DNA of 64,000 nt from Terriglobia bacterium (GCA_020073705.1 JAIQES010000020.1:1-64000); one strand, 5' to 3'; shown: positions 43,620 through 52,566, counted from the stretch's first letter. The notes: generated by a model not told the origin, from the sequence alone. Made by a program: numbers and translations.

Positions 43620-45059
43620 CTAGCGGATTCCGATGAGCGGCCAGTAAAACGGCACGAGCAGCAGCAACACCAGAGACTCCACGATCGTTAAGCACAGCCC
43701 CACTCGAAACAAATCCCGGGCCTCGAAATACCCGTATGAGTAACCCGTAACTATTACCCCCGATTGGTACACAAAGATTTTCCCGCCCGCCGCAAACGCC
43801 CAGACCAGCCCGAGCGGCAGCACCGCCAAACCATTCGATTTGGCGAAATCCATTAGCGGAGGGATGGACGTAGCGATCGTCGAGAGTTCACTCCCTAAAA
43901 AGATGTGATAGACGAACGCCGTCCAATACGGCACGAGCGCTGTAGTAAAGCCATTGGTAATGAGCGGTCGCATCCAGGCGAACATGACCGTGGTCATGGC
44001 TTGCAGCGCTTTGGTCTGCATTAACACGATGCCCATGCTGATCGCTGCGCCCGTGAAGATGATCGGGGAGTAGTTGACCCGTTTCAAATCCTCCTCGTTG
44101 AGCACTCCGATGCCGGGGACAGCCGCAAGCAATCCAATGCCGATACCAATCACCGCGGGAGAGATGTGGTGAAGCAGATCGGTGGCCCACAACGCGATCG
44201 CCACGAGCATCAAGAACAGCGATTTCTTCTCGGTGAAGCTCCACGGCCCCATCTTCTTCAGTTCACTGTCGAGGAACGCTGCCCCTTCCTCCAGGGCCTC
44301 GTTCTCCGGCGGGTAGAGCCACAACACCAACCGCCAGGTGAAGAAAATCACGACCACTGCAACAGGGAAAAACGCCAGCAGCCAGACGCTCCAGTAAACC
44401 TCAATACCCGTCGCCTTCTGGATCAGACCACGGCCGAGGATGGTAGTGGCGCCGGCCATGACGATCTTGTCGAACATGCCCGCCGTGTAGGTCAACGTTA
44501 TAAACAGTCCTCGCCCGATATTGCTGCCGGTTCCCAGGCCGAAGACTTGCATCAGCCCGAGCGCGACCGCGGCCATGATGACTACGCAGGCCATTCCCGA
44601 AGGCACAAGAAACGTCAGCACGAACGATGTGAGTATCAACCCCAGGAGCAGGCGCGAGTAACTGGCTCCCACGCGCCGCAAGACAAGATATGCCAGGCGG
44701 CGAGCCAAGCCCGACTTCGTGGCCATGATGCCGAGCAAACTTGCGCCGAACAGGAACCAGGTCGTGGAATCGGTGAATCCGGAGAATGCGGATTCCAGCC
44801 GCACAATCTTGAAGATCCAGAAGAAATAACACCCCAACAGTCCTGTGATTGCAAACGGCAGAATCTCCGAGATCCACGCGATGATCATAAAGGACGCAAC
44901 CGCCAGGGCGTGCTTGGCCGTTGCCTCCAGCCGAAGAGGCGCAAACCACAACGCCACCGGCACGGCGATCGCCAGCAAATATCCAGCCAGTTTCCGGGGA
45001 GACCTCAGGAACCCTCCAGCTTTCCCGAAGTCCTCTGCTGCCGGAACTCCGTTCGCCAT
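43620..45059 (-). CDS. DASS/SLC13-family divalent anion:Na+ symporter
   Basis: 479 residues with about 11-12 membrane segments. Typical features are ISEILPFAITGLLGCYFFWI, the first re-entrant loop region with FGASLLGIMATKSGLARRLA, a second repeat with FTGAAISMGIVLMQTKALQA and SELSTIATSIPPLMDFA near the C-terminus, where DASS proteins carry SNT/TP-type substrate motifs (here altered). The family imports dicarboxylates, sulfate and similar anions with Na+. Its ATG overlaps the stop of the upstream UbiD gene (TGATG at 45059), so it is translationally coupled to that decarboxylase, suggesting a shared substrate. Confidence 0.88.
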   Translation of the reverse strand: MANGVPAAEDFGKAGGFLRSPRKLAGYLLAIAVPVALWFAPLRLEATAKHALAVASFMIIAWISEILPFAITGLLGCYFFWIFKIVRLESAFSGFTDSTTWFLFGASLLGIMATKSGLARRLAYLVLRRVGASYSRLLLGLILTSFVLTFLVPSGMACVVIMAAVALGLMQVFGLGTGSNIGRGLFITLTYTAGMFDKIVMAGATTILGRGLIQKATGIEVYWSVWLLAFFPVAVVVIFFTWRLVLWLYPPENEALEEGAAFLDSELKKMGPWSFTEKKSLFLMLVAIALWATDLLHHISPAVIGIGIGLLAAVPGIGVLNEEDLKRVNYSPIIFTGAAISMGIVLMQTKALQAMTTVMFAWMRPLITNGFTTALVPYWTAFVYHIFLGSELSTIATSIPPLMDFAKSNGLAVLPLGLVWAFAAGGKIFVYQSGVIVTGYSYGYFEARDLFRVGLCLTIVESLVLLLLVPFYWPLIGIR

Positions 45060-46534
45060 CAGAGTTTTCCTTTAGTCTGCACGGATGCCGTCGTGCCTTT
45101 CGGATTGGGCTGTGCAAGTATGGCGCCCCACTTCTTTTCGGCCGCGCGGCGGACCTCCGGACTAGATTCCGCTACAGGCGGAAAATCCTTGAGCCACTCG
45201 TACGGACGGCATGCATCAATGACCGCGCGTGAACTGTGGCCCTTTTGTCCCTTCGGAATGATCGGATCGAGCACGCCGCTCCAACTGCGGCGAACAATCT
45301 CAATATCCAGCTCGGGATTGGATCGCGTTGTGAGCGCCCACAACACATCATTGATATTTGTGACGTCAATGTCATCATCCACTACAATGACATACCGGCC
45401 CAAGTAAGCGCCGGAGTGGCAATAGGCGGCGATCATGCCCGCCTGGCGCGCATGGCCCGGATAGCGTTGCTTGATCGAGACGAAGGTCAGCAGCCGGCTT
45501 CCTCCCGCCTCGTGACACCATACGCCACGCACGTCGGGCACACCTGCGGCCTCCAGTTCCTGCCACACCATCGCCGATCGCATATAGCAGCGCATGTAGT
45601 TGAACTCGCACGGGGGGCGAGTGGGAGGCGCGCCGAGAAGGATTGGGTTATTCCGATGGTAGAGCCGCTTGACCTTCATGGTGGGCTCCGGCCTCATCGA
45701 ACTGGCGTAATACCCGGTCCACTCGCCAAACGGACCTTCGTCACGATCCTGGCCGGGAATCGCTTCGCATTCGACAACGATTTCCGAGTTGGCCGGTATT
45801 GGCAAGCCAGTATATTCTCCTTGAATCACTTGAACGGGATGCCCTTGGAGTCCGCCCACCCAATCGTACTCGGATACACCATGCGGAATTTCCATGCCGC
45901 CCGCCAGAAACAACAGGGGATCGTGCCCGAACGAAACGGCCACCTTGCAGGGCTGGCCTTTTGCGAAATATTTCTCCCGCATGATGCGGCCATGTTTCCC
46001 CGGGGAGATATAAAAGCCCAACGTATCGTTGTCGTGTACCATCACGCGATACGTTCCGACGTTAACCCAGCCGTCGTCCGGGTCCCGCGTGATATCCACC
46101 GAGCCGGTCCCGATATAGCGCCCTCCGTCCAACTCATGCCATTTGGGCGTCGGAAACTTCAACATATCAATCGCTTTGCCCTCGAAGACGTTTTCCATGA
46201 CCGGCCCGTCTCGGACAAACTCGGGCGGAATGTATTTGACGTCAGAAATGTGGCGTTTGATGTCTTTAACGAATTCAATGCGTGAATAGTTTGTGTCCAT
46301 GTAAAGCGTCATCGCCAGCCGCTTAAGCGTGTTCAGCGTGTTGGACAGCACGCGGAAACCTGGCGGGTATCCTTTGATGTTGTCAAAGAGCAGGGCAGAG
46401 CTATCTTCTCCGCGATGGTGGCCCAGTTCGGTGATCGCTCCGATCTCGACGTCCCAATCGGCTCCGTCAATGTGTTTAAGTTCACCCAGTTCTTCCGCAC
46501 TCTGCATCCAACCACGCAAATCTCGAGATGACAT
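45059..46534 (-). CDS. UbiD-family prenyl-FMN decarboxylase (copy 4)
   Basis: 491 residues from ATG 46534, preceded by GGAGGAGACCAGG; an in-frame upstream start at 46567 lacks a good site. The full triad is conserved: Arg163 (VNVGTYRVMVHD), Glu266 and Glu271 (DEGPFGEWTGYYAS). It resembles copy 1 along its length (RDLRGWMQSAEELGELKHID, ELDGGRYIGT, YISPGKHGR, KQRYPGHARQAG) more than copies 2 or 3, so copies 1 and 4 are probably paralogues. It opens the right-hand operon with the DASS transporter and lies 106 bases from the right 36-bp repeat, mirroring the cupin at the left end. Confidence 0.92.
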   Translation of the reverse strand: MSSRDLRGWMQSAEELGELKHIDGADWDVEIGAITELGHHRGEDSSALLFDNIKGYPPGFRVLSNTLNTLKRLAMTLYMDTNYSRIEFVKDIKRHISDVKYIPPEFVRDGPVMENVFEGKAIDMLKFPTPKWHELDGGRYIGTGSVDITRDPDDGWVNVGTYRVMVHDNDTLGFYISPGKHGRIMREKYFAKGQPCKVAVSFGHDPLLFLAGGMEIPHGVSEYDWVGGLQGHPVQVIQGEYTGLPIPANSEIVVECEAIPGQDRDEGPFGEWTGYYASSMRPEPTMKVKRLYHRNNPILLGAPPTRPPCEFNYMRCYMRSAMVWQELEAAGVPDVRGVWCHEAGGSRLLTFVSIKQRYPGHARQAGMIAAYCHSGAYLGRYVIVVDDDIDVTNINDVLWALTTRSNPELDIEIVRRSWSGVLDPIIPKGQKGHSSRAVIDACRPYEWLKDFPPVAESSPEVRRAAEKKWGAILAQPNPKGTTASVQTKGKL

Positions 46535-46635
46535 CCTGGTCTCCTCCCCAATTCGGCCAGCATCCAATAGCGGCTCCGAGAGAATCCGCTGCGCCGGGCG
46601 GCGCTTATCTTACTCTAAAGTAGCGGCTAGAGTCT

Positions 46636-46878
46636 TTAACTCGTATCGCGCCGTCTAAAATGTAACCGAAGGGAGTTTTGAACCCAGTTGATTGCTCCTG
46701 GGCCGTTCGTCGCGACAAAAATCGCAATGGGAATCATCAGGTCAGAGAACCAGCGAAGGCCGCGGGCAAAATCCCGCCATGGCACTTCGCCGCGCCGCAG
46801 AAATATAAGCGAAACACCGTGCGCCACCACGACCAGCGCACCAAAGAAATCGCTGTAAACGGCCAGTATGCAAACCAC
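46636..46878 (-). CDS. Hypothetical membrane protein, apparently truncated at the island border
   Basis: A frame opening at GTG 46878 encodes about 80 residues with two membrane segments: VCILAVYSDFFGALVVVAHG continuing into VSLIFL, and FSDLMIPIAIFVATNG. Between them lies RRGEVPWRDFARGLRWF. The last 13 residues (LRLHFRRRDTS-like) are encoded by the right 36-bp repeat, so the natural C-terminus seems to have been replaced there. It could be a real gene fragment cut when the island formed, or a fortuitous frame. No family recognised. Confidence 0.4.
   Translation of the reverse strand: MVCILAVYSDFFGALVVVAHGVSLIFLRRGEVPWRDFARGLRWFSDLMIPIAIFVATNGPGAINWVQNSLRLHFRRRDTS
46641..46676 (-). repeat. 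36-bp inverted repeat, right copy
   Basis: Exact reverse complement of 28239-28274, from TCGTATCGCGCCGTCTAAAA to CCGAAGGGAGT. It ends 106 bases before the ATG of UbiD copy 4, in the same orientation relative to that gene as the left copy is to the cupin gene. Confidence 0.9.
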
Positions 46879-46977
46879 AGCGTAGGTTGTGCTTCAGGGA
46901 TAAACAAAATTCCGTTGTGGCGGCCCAGACGTGGAATGTTGGACTTGGCCGCGATGCGTTTTCTTGGCTGGAGACGC

Positions 46978-47064
46978 TGGTGCGGAAGAAGGGACTCGAA
47001 CCCCTACGGCCTTTCGGCCACCAGCTCCTAAGGCTGGCGCGTCTGCCAATTCCGCCACTTCCGC
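46978..47064 (-). tRNA. tRNA-Leu(TAG)
   Basis: On the minus strand acceptor GCGGAAG (47064-47058) pairs with CTTCCGC. The D-arm is GGCGGAATTGGCAGACGC. The anticodon loop CTTAGGA on stem CCAGC/GCTGG gives TAG. A long variable arm (GTGGCCGAAAGGCC region), typical of class II tRNAs, precedes the T-arm GGGGTTCGAGTCCC. Discriminator A is followed by an encoded CCA (46978-46980). Total 87 bases. Confidence 0.96.
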
Positions 47065-47264
47065 GATGCCGGACAGTATAACATCGGGATCGCCTTGCCA
47101 TCAGGACGGGCCGCATTGCCACCTGTGGGCCTGTCTCGATTCCCCTCGCCGTAGAATCCGCCGTGGCTTCTGCGGCGGCACTTGTATGCTGCGGGCAGCA
47201 GTGATAGCCTTCCGCCTCGTGGTCATCTTTTCCTTTCTTAACGACTCACAGACGGAGAGAGACA

Positions 47265-47729
47265 ATGGCCTACTGCAGCAAGTGTGGTGGTGAAGTGGAA
47301 TCTGGCGTGGCGTTCTGCCCGAAATGCGGGCAAGCGCAGACGGGAGGACCAATGATGCAAACTTCGCAGAGCGCACAGCCGGGCATGTCCGAAAACGTTG
47401 CCGGGTTATTGTGCTACGTGCTGGGATGGGTCACGGGGATCATCTTCTTCCTGATCGACAAGCGGCCTTTTGTCCGATTTCATGCCGCGCAGTCCATTGT
47501 CGTTTTTGGCGGGCTGCACGTCCTCAACATTGTCGTTGGGATCATTTTTGGCGCTGGTTTCATGATGATGGGCGGATGGGGGGCTTTCGGGCTAGGGTGG
47601 GTGCTGTATAGCCTGATTAACCTCGTCGCGCTCATTCTCTGGATACTCCTCATGGTGAAAGCCTATCAGGGCGAAAAGTTTCAGGTGCCGGTGGCCGCGG
47701 GAATCGCACAGAGCTTCGCTGGCAAGTAG
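47265..47729 (+). CDS. Zinc-ribbon plus DUF4870-like membrane protein
   Basis: 154 residues. An N-terminal zinc ribbon Y-C-S-K-C-G-x10-C-P-K-C-G (Cys4, 7, 18, 21) and a short linker lead to a DUF4870/Tic20-like membrane part with three helices: ENVAGLLCYVLGWVTGIIFF, the connecting IDKRPFVRFHAAQSIVVFGG, and YSLINLVALILWILLMVKAY. The RPFVRFHAAQS motif is characteristic. The function of the family is unknown; zinc-ribbon forms are common in Acidobacteriota and Chloroflexi. It is a single gene between tRNA-Leu and the DHH phosphoesterase. Confidence 0.85.
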   Translation: MAYCSKCGGEVESGVAFCPKCGQAQTGGPMMQTSQSAQPGMSENVAGLLCYVLGWVTGIIFFLIDKRPFVRFHAAQSIVVFGGLHVLNIVVGIIFGAGFMMMGGWGAFGLGWVLYSLINLVALILWILLMVKAYQGEKFQVPVAAGIAQSFAGK

Positions 47730-47927
47730 CGCGGTTCTTTGCAGCGACAGTCGCTATCCCGCTGCAAGCCCGCTGGGCGGTGGCGGCCGCTTTTTTGCAG
47801 CTCGATTTGCACGGCATGGCTGAAGAGTGGGAACTTCCCAAAATAAGACAGTCCTCCCTTTTCGTCTTGACATTCCCCCGGCTCCCGTCCATCTTTTATG
47901 GCTTTGCGTACAACGCCGCGTTTTTGA

Positions 47928-48917
47928 GTGGCATGGAGGCGAGTGAGGGCAGTGGCGGACCCGGTCAATGTTCGTTTGTGTTTTCACGACCGATGCTTCG
48001 ATGGAGCGGCATCGTCGGCGGTCTTTTATCGTTTCTTTCACGAACGCATCCGGCCCGGCGCGGAGTTTCACTTCACGGGCATGACGCACCGCGCGCGGCA
48101 GCCATTCGCGGACGGGCTGTTTGACGGCGACGAGAACGTTATCGTGGATTTCAAGTATTCGAGTTCGCCCCGCTTGACGTGGTGGTTCGACCACCACCAG
48201 AGTGCGTTCCTTACACCCGCCGACGCCGAACATTTCCACCGAGATCACAGCGGTCATAAATTCTACAACCCCGAATACAAGTCCTGCACGAAGCTCCTTG
48301 CGGATGTAACCAGCGCGCAGTTCGGCTTCGACGTGAAGCCTCTCGCCGAGTTAGTGCACTGGGGCGACATCATTGACGGCGCTCAATATCCAACACCCGA
48401 GTCGGCGGTAGCCCTCACCGAACCCGCGACGCAACTGGCGCTGGTGATCGAAGCGGCCCCCGAGAAAGGGCTGGTGCCGAGGATTATTCCGAAGTTATCC
48501 GAGCTTCCGCTTGCGGAAATGATAAAGCTGCCGATCGTCGCGCGCCACCTCGGACCCTTGCTCGAACGGCATCGCCGGTCCGTCGATCTGATACGGCAGC
48601 ATACAGAGGTGCGCGGCGGCGTCATATTCTTCGACCTTAGTGACCTGGATCTCGAGGGATACAACAAGTTCATACCGTACATGCTCCATCCGGAAGCGCG
48701 CTACTCGGTCAGCGTCATCGCGTCGCCGACACGTTCGAAAGTTTCGCTTGGCTCAAATCCGTGGAATCCCGATGCCGCGGAGGATAACTTGGCCAGCCTC
48801 GCGGAACAATACGGCGGCGGTGGGCATCCGCGGGTAGCTGCGATCTCTCTTGAGCCGAATGACATCGAGCGCGCGCGTCACGTGGCGAAGGAAATCTCGG
48901 AAAAGCTGCGCCGCTGA
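47928..48917 (+). CDS. DHH/DHHA1-family phosphoesterase
   Basis: 329 residues from GTG 47928; GTG 47952 is equally possible. The start CFHDRCFDGAASSAVFYRFF is the first metal-binding motif (H-D-x-C-x-D-G). WWFDHHQSAF is the DHH motif and YGGGGHPRVAAI the DHHA1 signature. VHWGDIIDGA holds another metal Asp. Related proteins hydrolyse oligoribonucleotides (NrnA), cyclic dinucleotides or short-chain polyphosphate; the sequence does not decide among them. It stands alone ahead of tRNA-Lys. Confidence 0.85.
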   Translation: MAWRRVRAVADPVNVRLCFHDRCFDGAASSAVFYRFFHERIRPGAEFHFTGMTHRARQPFADGLFDGDENVIVDFKYSSSPRLTWWFDHHQSAFLTPADAEHFHRDHSGHKFYNPEYKSCTKLLADVTSAQFGFDVKPLAELVHWGDIIDGAQYPTPESAVALTEPATQLALVIEAAPEKGLVPRIIPKLSELPLAEMIKLPIVARHLGPLLERHRRSVDLIRQHTEVRGGVIFFDLSDLDLEGYNKFIPYMLHPEARYSVSVIASPTRSKVSLGSNPWNPDAAEDNLASLAEQYGGGGHPRVAAISLEPNDIERARHVAKEISEKLRR

Positions 48918-49115
48918 CGAAATGAATTTCGAACGCGTAATTCGCACGGAGCGAAGCCCAATCACAGATCGCGCGGCCGTGCTGAGCCCGCAAGAACTCA
49001 AGTGGAAAATGCGTACTCGCCACCACATGCCTCGCGCCCTGAGCCAATGGTCTTCTTTTGCGTCTCGCTGGAGAAGTCGAGAAATTGTCGAGTCATGGTA
49101 GTATTAAAAATTCGT

Positions 49116-49190
<75 letters not shown>

Positions 49191-49280
49191 CTTGTTTTCA
49201 GAAGGTTAGCTTCGTCTGACTTTTCAGAAACAAAAAACTGTGCCCAATTTTGTGCCACACCCGGCTCAAAATCGGTGCCG

Positions 49281-49613
49281 CTAAGGTCGTCCACGGCCAG
49301 GCGCTTCGCTTCCATCCTGATACAATCCGACCATCTCCGAGCGGTAGTAGACAAACTGAATGACGTGAGCGCCCAGCGCCGGAAGAAGTCGCTCGACCGT
49401 TGAGTCGTGCGGAGTTCGGTGCTGGCGACCGATGCGCAGTCTTCGGCCCTCAGTACGGCTCCAAAACTCGCGGACGAGCCCATCTCGACGGAGTATGGGG
49501 ACCGCGTCAAAGCCTCCTCGGTCGGCAGCCGCCGCTGCGTCAGCGTCACTTGATGCATGTTTTAGGAGCCGCCGAGGCGTCATAATGTCTTCGGCACGTA
49601 CCGTTACATTCAT
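49281..49613 (-). pseudogene. CBS-domain protein, frameshifted or truncated
   Basis: The frame opens at 49613 with [20 protein letters not shown], then FDAVPILRRDGLVREFWSR and HVIQFVYYRSEMVGL. This is the beginning of a two-CBS protein: the IMTPR start and the V-P-I-x-R/D-G hinge of CBS1. At YRSEMVGL the expected continuation (a second strand ending in DLSDL) appears in another frame as a VDDLSGTD-like segment, so a frameshift and early stop have broken the gene. Its 3' end runs up to tRNA-Lys, with an imperfect TGTGCC tandem near 49239-49256. Confidence 0.5.
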
Positions 49614-49843
49614 CGTGTCATCAAGGCCCTCTAACTTCTGCCGTTCATCCGCCTTGCCGTGATCGCCTTGGATAGCGCGCGTGGCTCAGTCCGCGGACCA
49701 AGATACCACACTGCGGGGCGCTGGCGGTCCCTGGTGCGCCCGCTGCATCGCCCATCAGGATGGCGCGCATAGAGCAACATTCCAGCCCCCGCAGCGTGAG
49801 GGTAGAGGGCTTCACAAGCCTGCAAGAATTTTTCAGCATTCTG

Positions 49844-51457
49844 CTAAACTTTGAGAATGCGTCCCGCATCGTCCACGTCAATGAATGCGGCGCGAGATAC
49901 CTTGGGAAGCCCGGGCATGAGCATCATGCTTCCGGTTATGACCACCACAAAGCCAGCACCCGCGGACAGCGATACGTCCTTCACATGCAGTGTCCAACCC
50001 GTGGGCGCGCCCAGGAGTTTCGGATTGTCGGACAAGGAGTACTGCGTCTTCGCGACGCAGATGGGCAATTGAGCGCTACCCCACAGGGTAAACTGATCGA
50101 GCTTTGTCCTGGCTTGGTCACTGATCGTCACATCCGCCGCGCCGTAGATTTTTTGAGCGACACGCCGAATCTTTTCCGTCAGGGATTCATCCAGCGAGTA
50201 GATCGGTTGCACTCTGGGCGACGGGTTCGCGGCGATTGTTTCGACGACGCGTTCGGCAAGCTCTTTCGCTCCCGATCCTCCCTTTGTGAATGCTTCCGAG
50301 ATCGCGCTGACGATACCGTTTTGCAAGCAGAAGTCGGCCAGCCGCTTCAGATCTGCGTCGGTGTCGCCGGGAAAACGGTTGAGCGCGACGATGATCGGTA
50401 CGCTGAAGCTTTCCAAAATTTCGATGTGTTTACGGAGATTTGCCAAGCCTTGATCGATGCGGCCTTCTCCCTGATTCCGGATGCTCTGAACGGTAGTTAC
50501 AAGAACCGCAGCTGCAGGCGTGATGCCGGACTGCTGCATGACAATGTCGAAGTATTTTTCGGCACCAAGGTCCGATCCGAAGCCGACCTCATTAACGACA
50601 TAGTCCGCCAGCCGCAGTCCCATTTCCTGGCAGAGGATGCTGCTGGTCCCAGGAGCGATATTCCCGAAAGGCCCGGTATGCACAAATGCAGGCGTCCCAT
50701 CGGTTGTCTGCACCAGGTTCGGGAGGATGGCATCAGCGAGCAGGGCCATCATGCCACCCGTGGCCCCCAAGTCTCGTGCGCGGATTGGTCTACCGTCCCG
50801 AGTGGTGCCAATGACGACACATTCAAGGCGCTCCCGCAAGTTCCTCCGATCCGTTGCCAGCGCCACGATGGCCATGATTTCGGATGCGGCCGTGATGACG
50901 AATCCTGAGCGGCGTCCCGCGCCGTCCTTCTTGCTGTCCAACGCGATGGAAATCCGGCGAAGCGCGCGGTCGTTCATGTCCATCGTGCGCGGCCAGCTGA
51001 TTCGATCAGGATCGAGGTTCAGATCATTACCGTGGAAGAGATGGGCATCGATGAGCGCGGCCAACAGATTTTGCGCGGAGGCAATCGCATGAAAATCGCC
51101 GTGGAAATGAAAATTGATCTTTTCGCTAGGCTCAATTTGCGATAGGCCGCCGCCGGCGGCGCCTCCTTTAATTCCGAATACGGGACCCAGCGAAGGCTGC
51201 CGTGACGTAACGACGGCCTTTTTCCCAATCTGCGCGAGACCCTGCGCAAGTCCGATGGCAGTGACGGTCTTACCTTCGCCGGAAACGGTAGGCGTTGTTG
51301 CGGTGACAAGAATGAGTTTTCCGCGCCGACGTAAAGAAGAGTCAGCAAGGAGCTCCAGCTTAACCTTGGCGCCGTGAGGCCCGATCTGCTCGAGATACTG
51401 ATCCGGAAGCTCGAGCTTGCGCGCCACGGTTTGGATTGAGAGAAGTGTTTTTCGCAC
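49844..51457 (-). CDS. fhs: Formate-tetrahydrofolate ligase
   Basis: Joins formate to tetrahydrofolate at the cost of ATP, giving 10-formyl-THF for one-carbon metabolism. 537 residues, slightly shorter than the usual 555-560. The ATP loop TPTVSGEGKTVTAIGLAQGL, the family motif REPSLGP-like (SRQPSLGPVFGIKGGAAGGG), HFHGDFHAI, DMNDRALR, GFVITAASEIMAI and GFGSDLGAEKYFDI are present. TP-T-V-S-GEGK has one residue more than the common TPAGEGKT. It has no operon partner; a non-coding stretch of about 500 bases lies upstream. Confidence 0.94.
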   Translation of the reverse strand: MRKTLLSIQTVARKLELPDQYLEQIGPHGAKVKLELLADSSLRRRGKLILVTATTPTVSGEGKTVTAIGLAQGLAQIGKKAVVTSRQPSLGPVFGIKGGAAGGGLSQIEPSEKINFHFHGDFHAIASAQNLLAALIDAHLFHGNDLNLDPDRISWPRTMDMNDRALRRISIALDSKKDGAGRRSGFVITAASEIMAIVALATDRRNLRERLECVVIGTTRDGRPIRARDLGATGGMMALLADAILPNLVQTTDGTPAFVHTGPFGNIAPGTSSILCQEMGLRLADYVVNEVGFGSDLGAEKYFDIVMQQSGITPAAAVLVTTVQSIRNQGEGRIDQGLANLRKHIEILESFSVPIIVALNRFPGDTDADLKRLADFCLQNGIVSAISEAFTKGGSGAKELAERVVETIAANPSPRVQPIYSLDESLTEKIRRVAQKIYGAADVTISDQARTKLDQFTLWGSAQLPICVAKTQYSLSDNPKLLGAPTGWTLHVKDVSLSAGAGFVVVITGSMMLMPGLPKVSRAAFIDVDDAGRILKV

Positions 51458-51867
51458 GTTGCTATTGAGTCTTCCCAGTGGAGTTCATTGCCGTAGAAAC
51501 TGAAAATATCACACTTGAGGCAGTACTTACCCCGTGCTTGTCGATAGTTGACTCTACACCCAATCTGAGGAAGCGAAATCAATTACTCGCCGCGCTCGAT
51601 CGTTGGATCGGCGGGTTGTACTGATGGGCGGGTGGGCCTTCGTTGCAATGCACGAATGGCATTTCGCCCCCTATGCGCCCAATGCCACATTCCGATAAGA
51701 CTTCATGCGCCGTTGGCGCACCACCAGGCATGAAAATGGGTATCGCGCCGTAAGACGTCTATTTTCAGTCGAAGTTGAGGCCATTTTCATAGCAGAGGAC
51801 TTCTCAGGACTTGGCGTGCACTTAGATTGAAGCCCTCAAGGGACTTTCGTTGATGCTCACACTGCTG

Positions 51868-51883
51868 AGTGACGTACATCACT
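51868..51883. promoter_or_regulatory. Crp/Fnr-like palindrome
   Basis: AGTGACGTACATCACT has GTGA-N6-TCAC arms like the boxes at 9284, 15438 and 15460, and lies 100 bases before the Sel1-repeat gene. The remainder of 51458-51867 contains no gene I can support. Confidence 0.5.
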
Positions 51884-51982
51884 GAAAGCTGCGCTAGAAG
51901 CGCACATAGATCTGACATGAACGGACTGCTAATGCGAACGGAGAATCCTCGTTTACATATTGAAGGAGGATGCTCACGATCC

Positions 51983-52435
51983 ATGAGAATGTCCATTCAG
52001 GTTTTCTTGCTGATTGCCGCTTTTTTCGCGTTTCATCCCTGCGTCCGGGCAACAAAAATTCCACCTCTGCTGCAAGAACTTCCGGATGATCTTGCCCGAC
52101 TCACAAAAGAGTGTGATGGGGGCAATGCGGACAGTTGCACCAAATTGGGATTGTTGTATTCCGAAGGGAAAGGTGTGGCGAAGGACGACAAGCGGGCCGT
52201 GGAACTCCTCCAACGAGGGTGTGAGGCAGGTGATGTGGACGGCTGCTTTGGATTGGCATTCAGGCATGAACGAGGTCGGGGGATAGGCAAAGATGATATC
52301 CCCGCGGTTAACACTTTCGTACCTTCCAGGCCATCTGAAACTGAGGGAATGCGCTCTGATCGCAAGGCATTGTTAAGGATGCCTAGTCCCTTGTGGAGGG
52401 TTCGGGCCGCTCTAATTTTAAGAGAGAACACATGA
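51983..52435 (+). CDS. Exported Cys-rich Sel1-repeat protein, degraded C-terminus
   Basis: 150 residues from ATG 51983 with GGAGG about 15 bases upstream. The signal peptide MRMSIQVFLLIAAFFAFHPC is followed by two 36-residue Sel1 repeats: A-D-S-C-T-K-L-G-L-L-Y-S-E-G-K-G-V-A-K-D and D-V-D-G-C-F-G-L-A-F with G-R-G-I-G-K-D-D. Cysteines spaced within the repeats are like those of Helicobacter Hcp proteins. After AVNTF the sequence loses the repeat pattern, so the 3' part is probably frameshifted. It overlaps a 44-residue membrane protein by four bases. Confidence 0.65.
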   Translation: MRMSIQVFLLIAAFFAFHPCVRATKIPPLLQELPDDLARLTKECDGGNADSCTKLGLLYSEGKGVAKDDKRAVELLQRGCEAGDVDGCFGLAFRHERGRGIGKDDIPAVNTFVPSRPSETEGMRSDRKALLRMPSPLWRVRAALILRENT

Positions 52436-52566
52436 AGCATCGCTGGTGGAGAAAACATAAGCGTAGGTTGTTGTCATTGACGCTCTTCGACATCTGGCTT
52501 TGGCTCAGCTTCACACTGGTCGTGGGCATATTTTTGTGGATATTCTTTTTCAGGTCCGGTGCCTAG
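52432..52566 (+). CDS. Small single-span membrane protein (44 aa)
   Basis: ATG 52432 overlaps the preceding stop (ATGA). The 44 residues begin MKHRWWRKHKRRLLSLTLFD, strongly basic, followed by one membrane helix (IWLWLSFTLVVGIFLWIFFF) and a short RSGA tail. The positive-inside layout predicts a cytoplasmic N-terminus. Composition is convincingly that of a real small membrane protein; function unknown. Confidence 0.55.
   Translation: MKHRWWRKHKRRLLSLTLFDIWLWLSFTLVVGIFLWIFFFRSGA

Noticed and set aside
44166-45407. 413-codon plus-strand frame across the DASS and UbiD genes
   Set aside because: Spans two genes antisense, Gln/Arg/His-rich, no motif.
45236-46285. 349-codon frame opposite UbiD copy 4
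   Set aside because: Same reason: antisense shadow of a conserved enzyme.
28239-46676. Composite transposon with IS ends as explanation of the 36-bp repeats
   Set aside because: No transposase, IS remnant or target-site duplication is seen at either copy, so an IS assignment is not supported.
47730-47800. GC-rich inverted segments after the DUF4870-like gene as a terminator
   Set aside because: Pairing is imperfect and no T-run follows, so I do not call it.
48922-49101. 60-codon frame MNFERVIRTERSPI... before tRNA-Lys
   Set aside because: No ribosome site, no pattern, and it covers the likely tRNA promoter.
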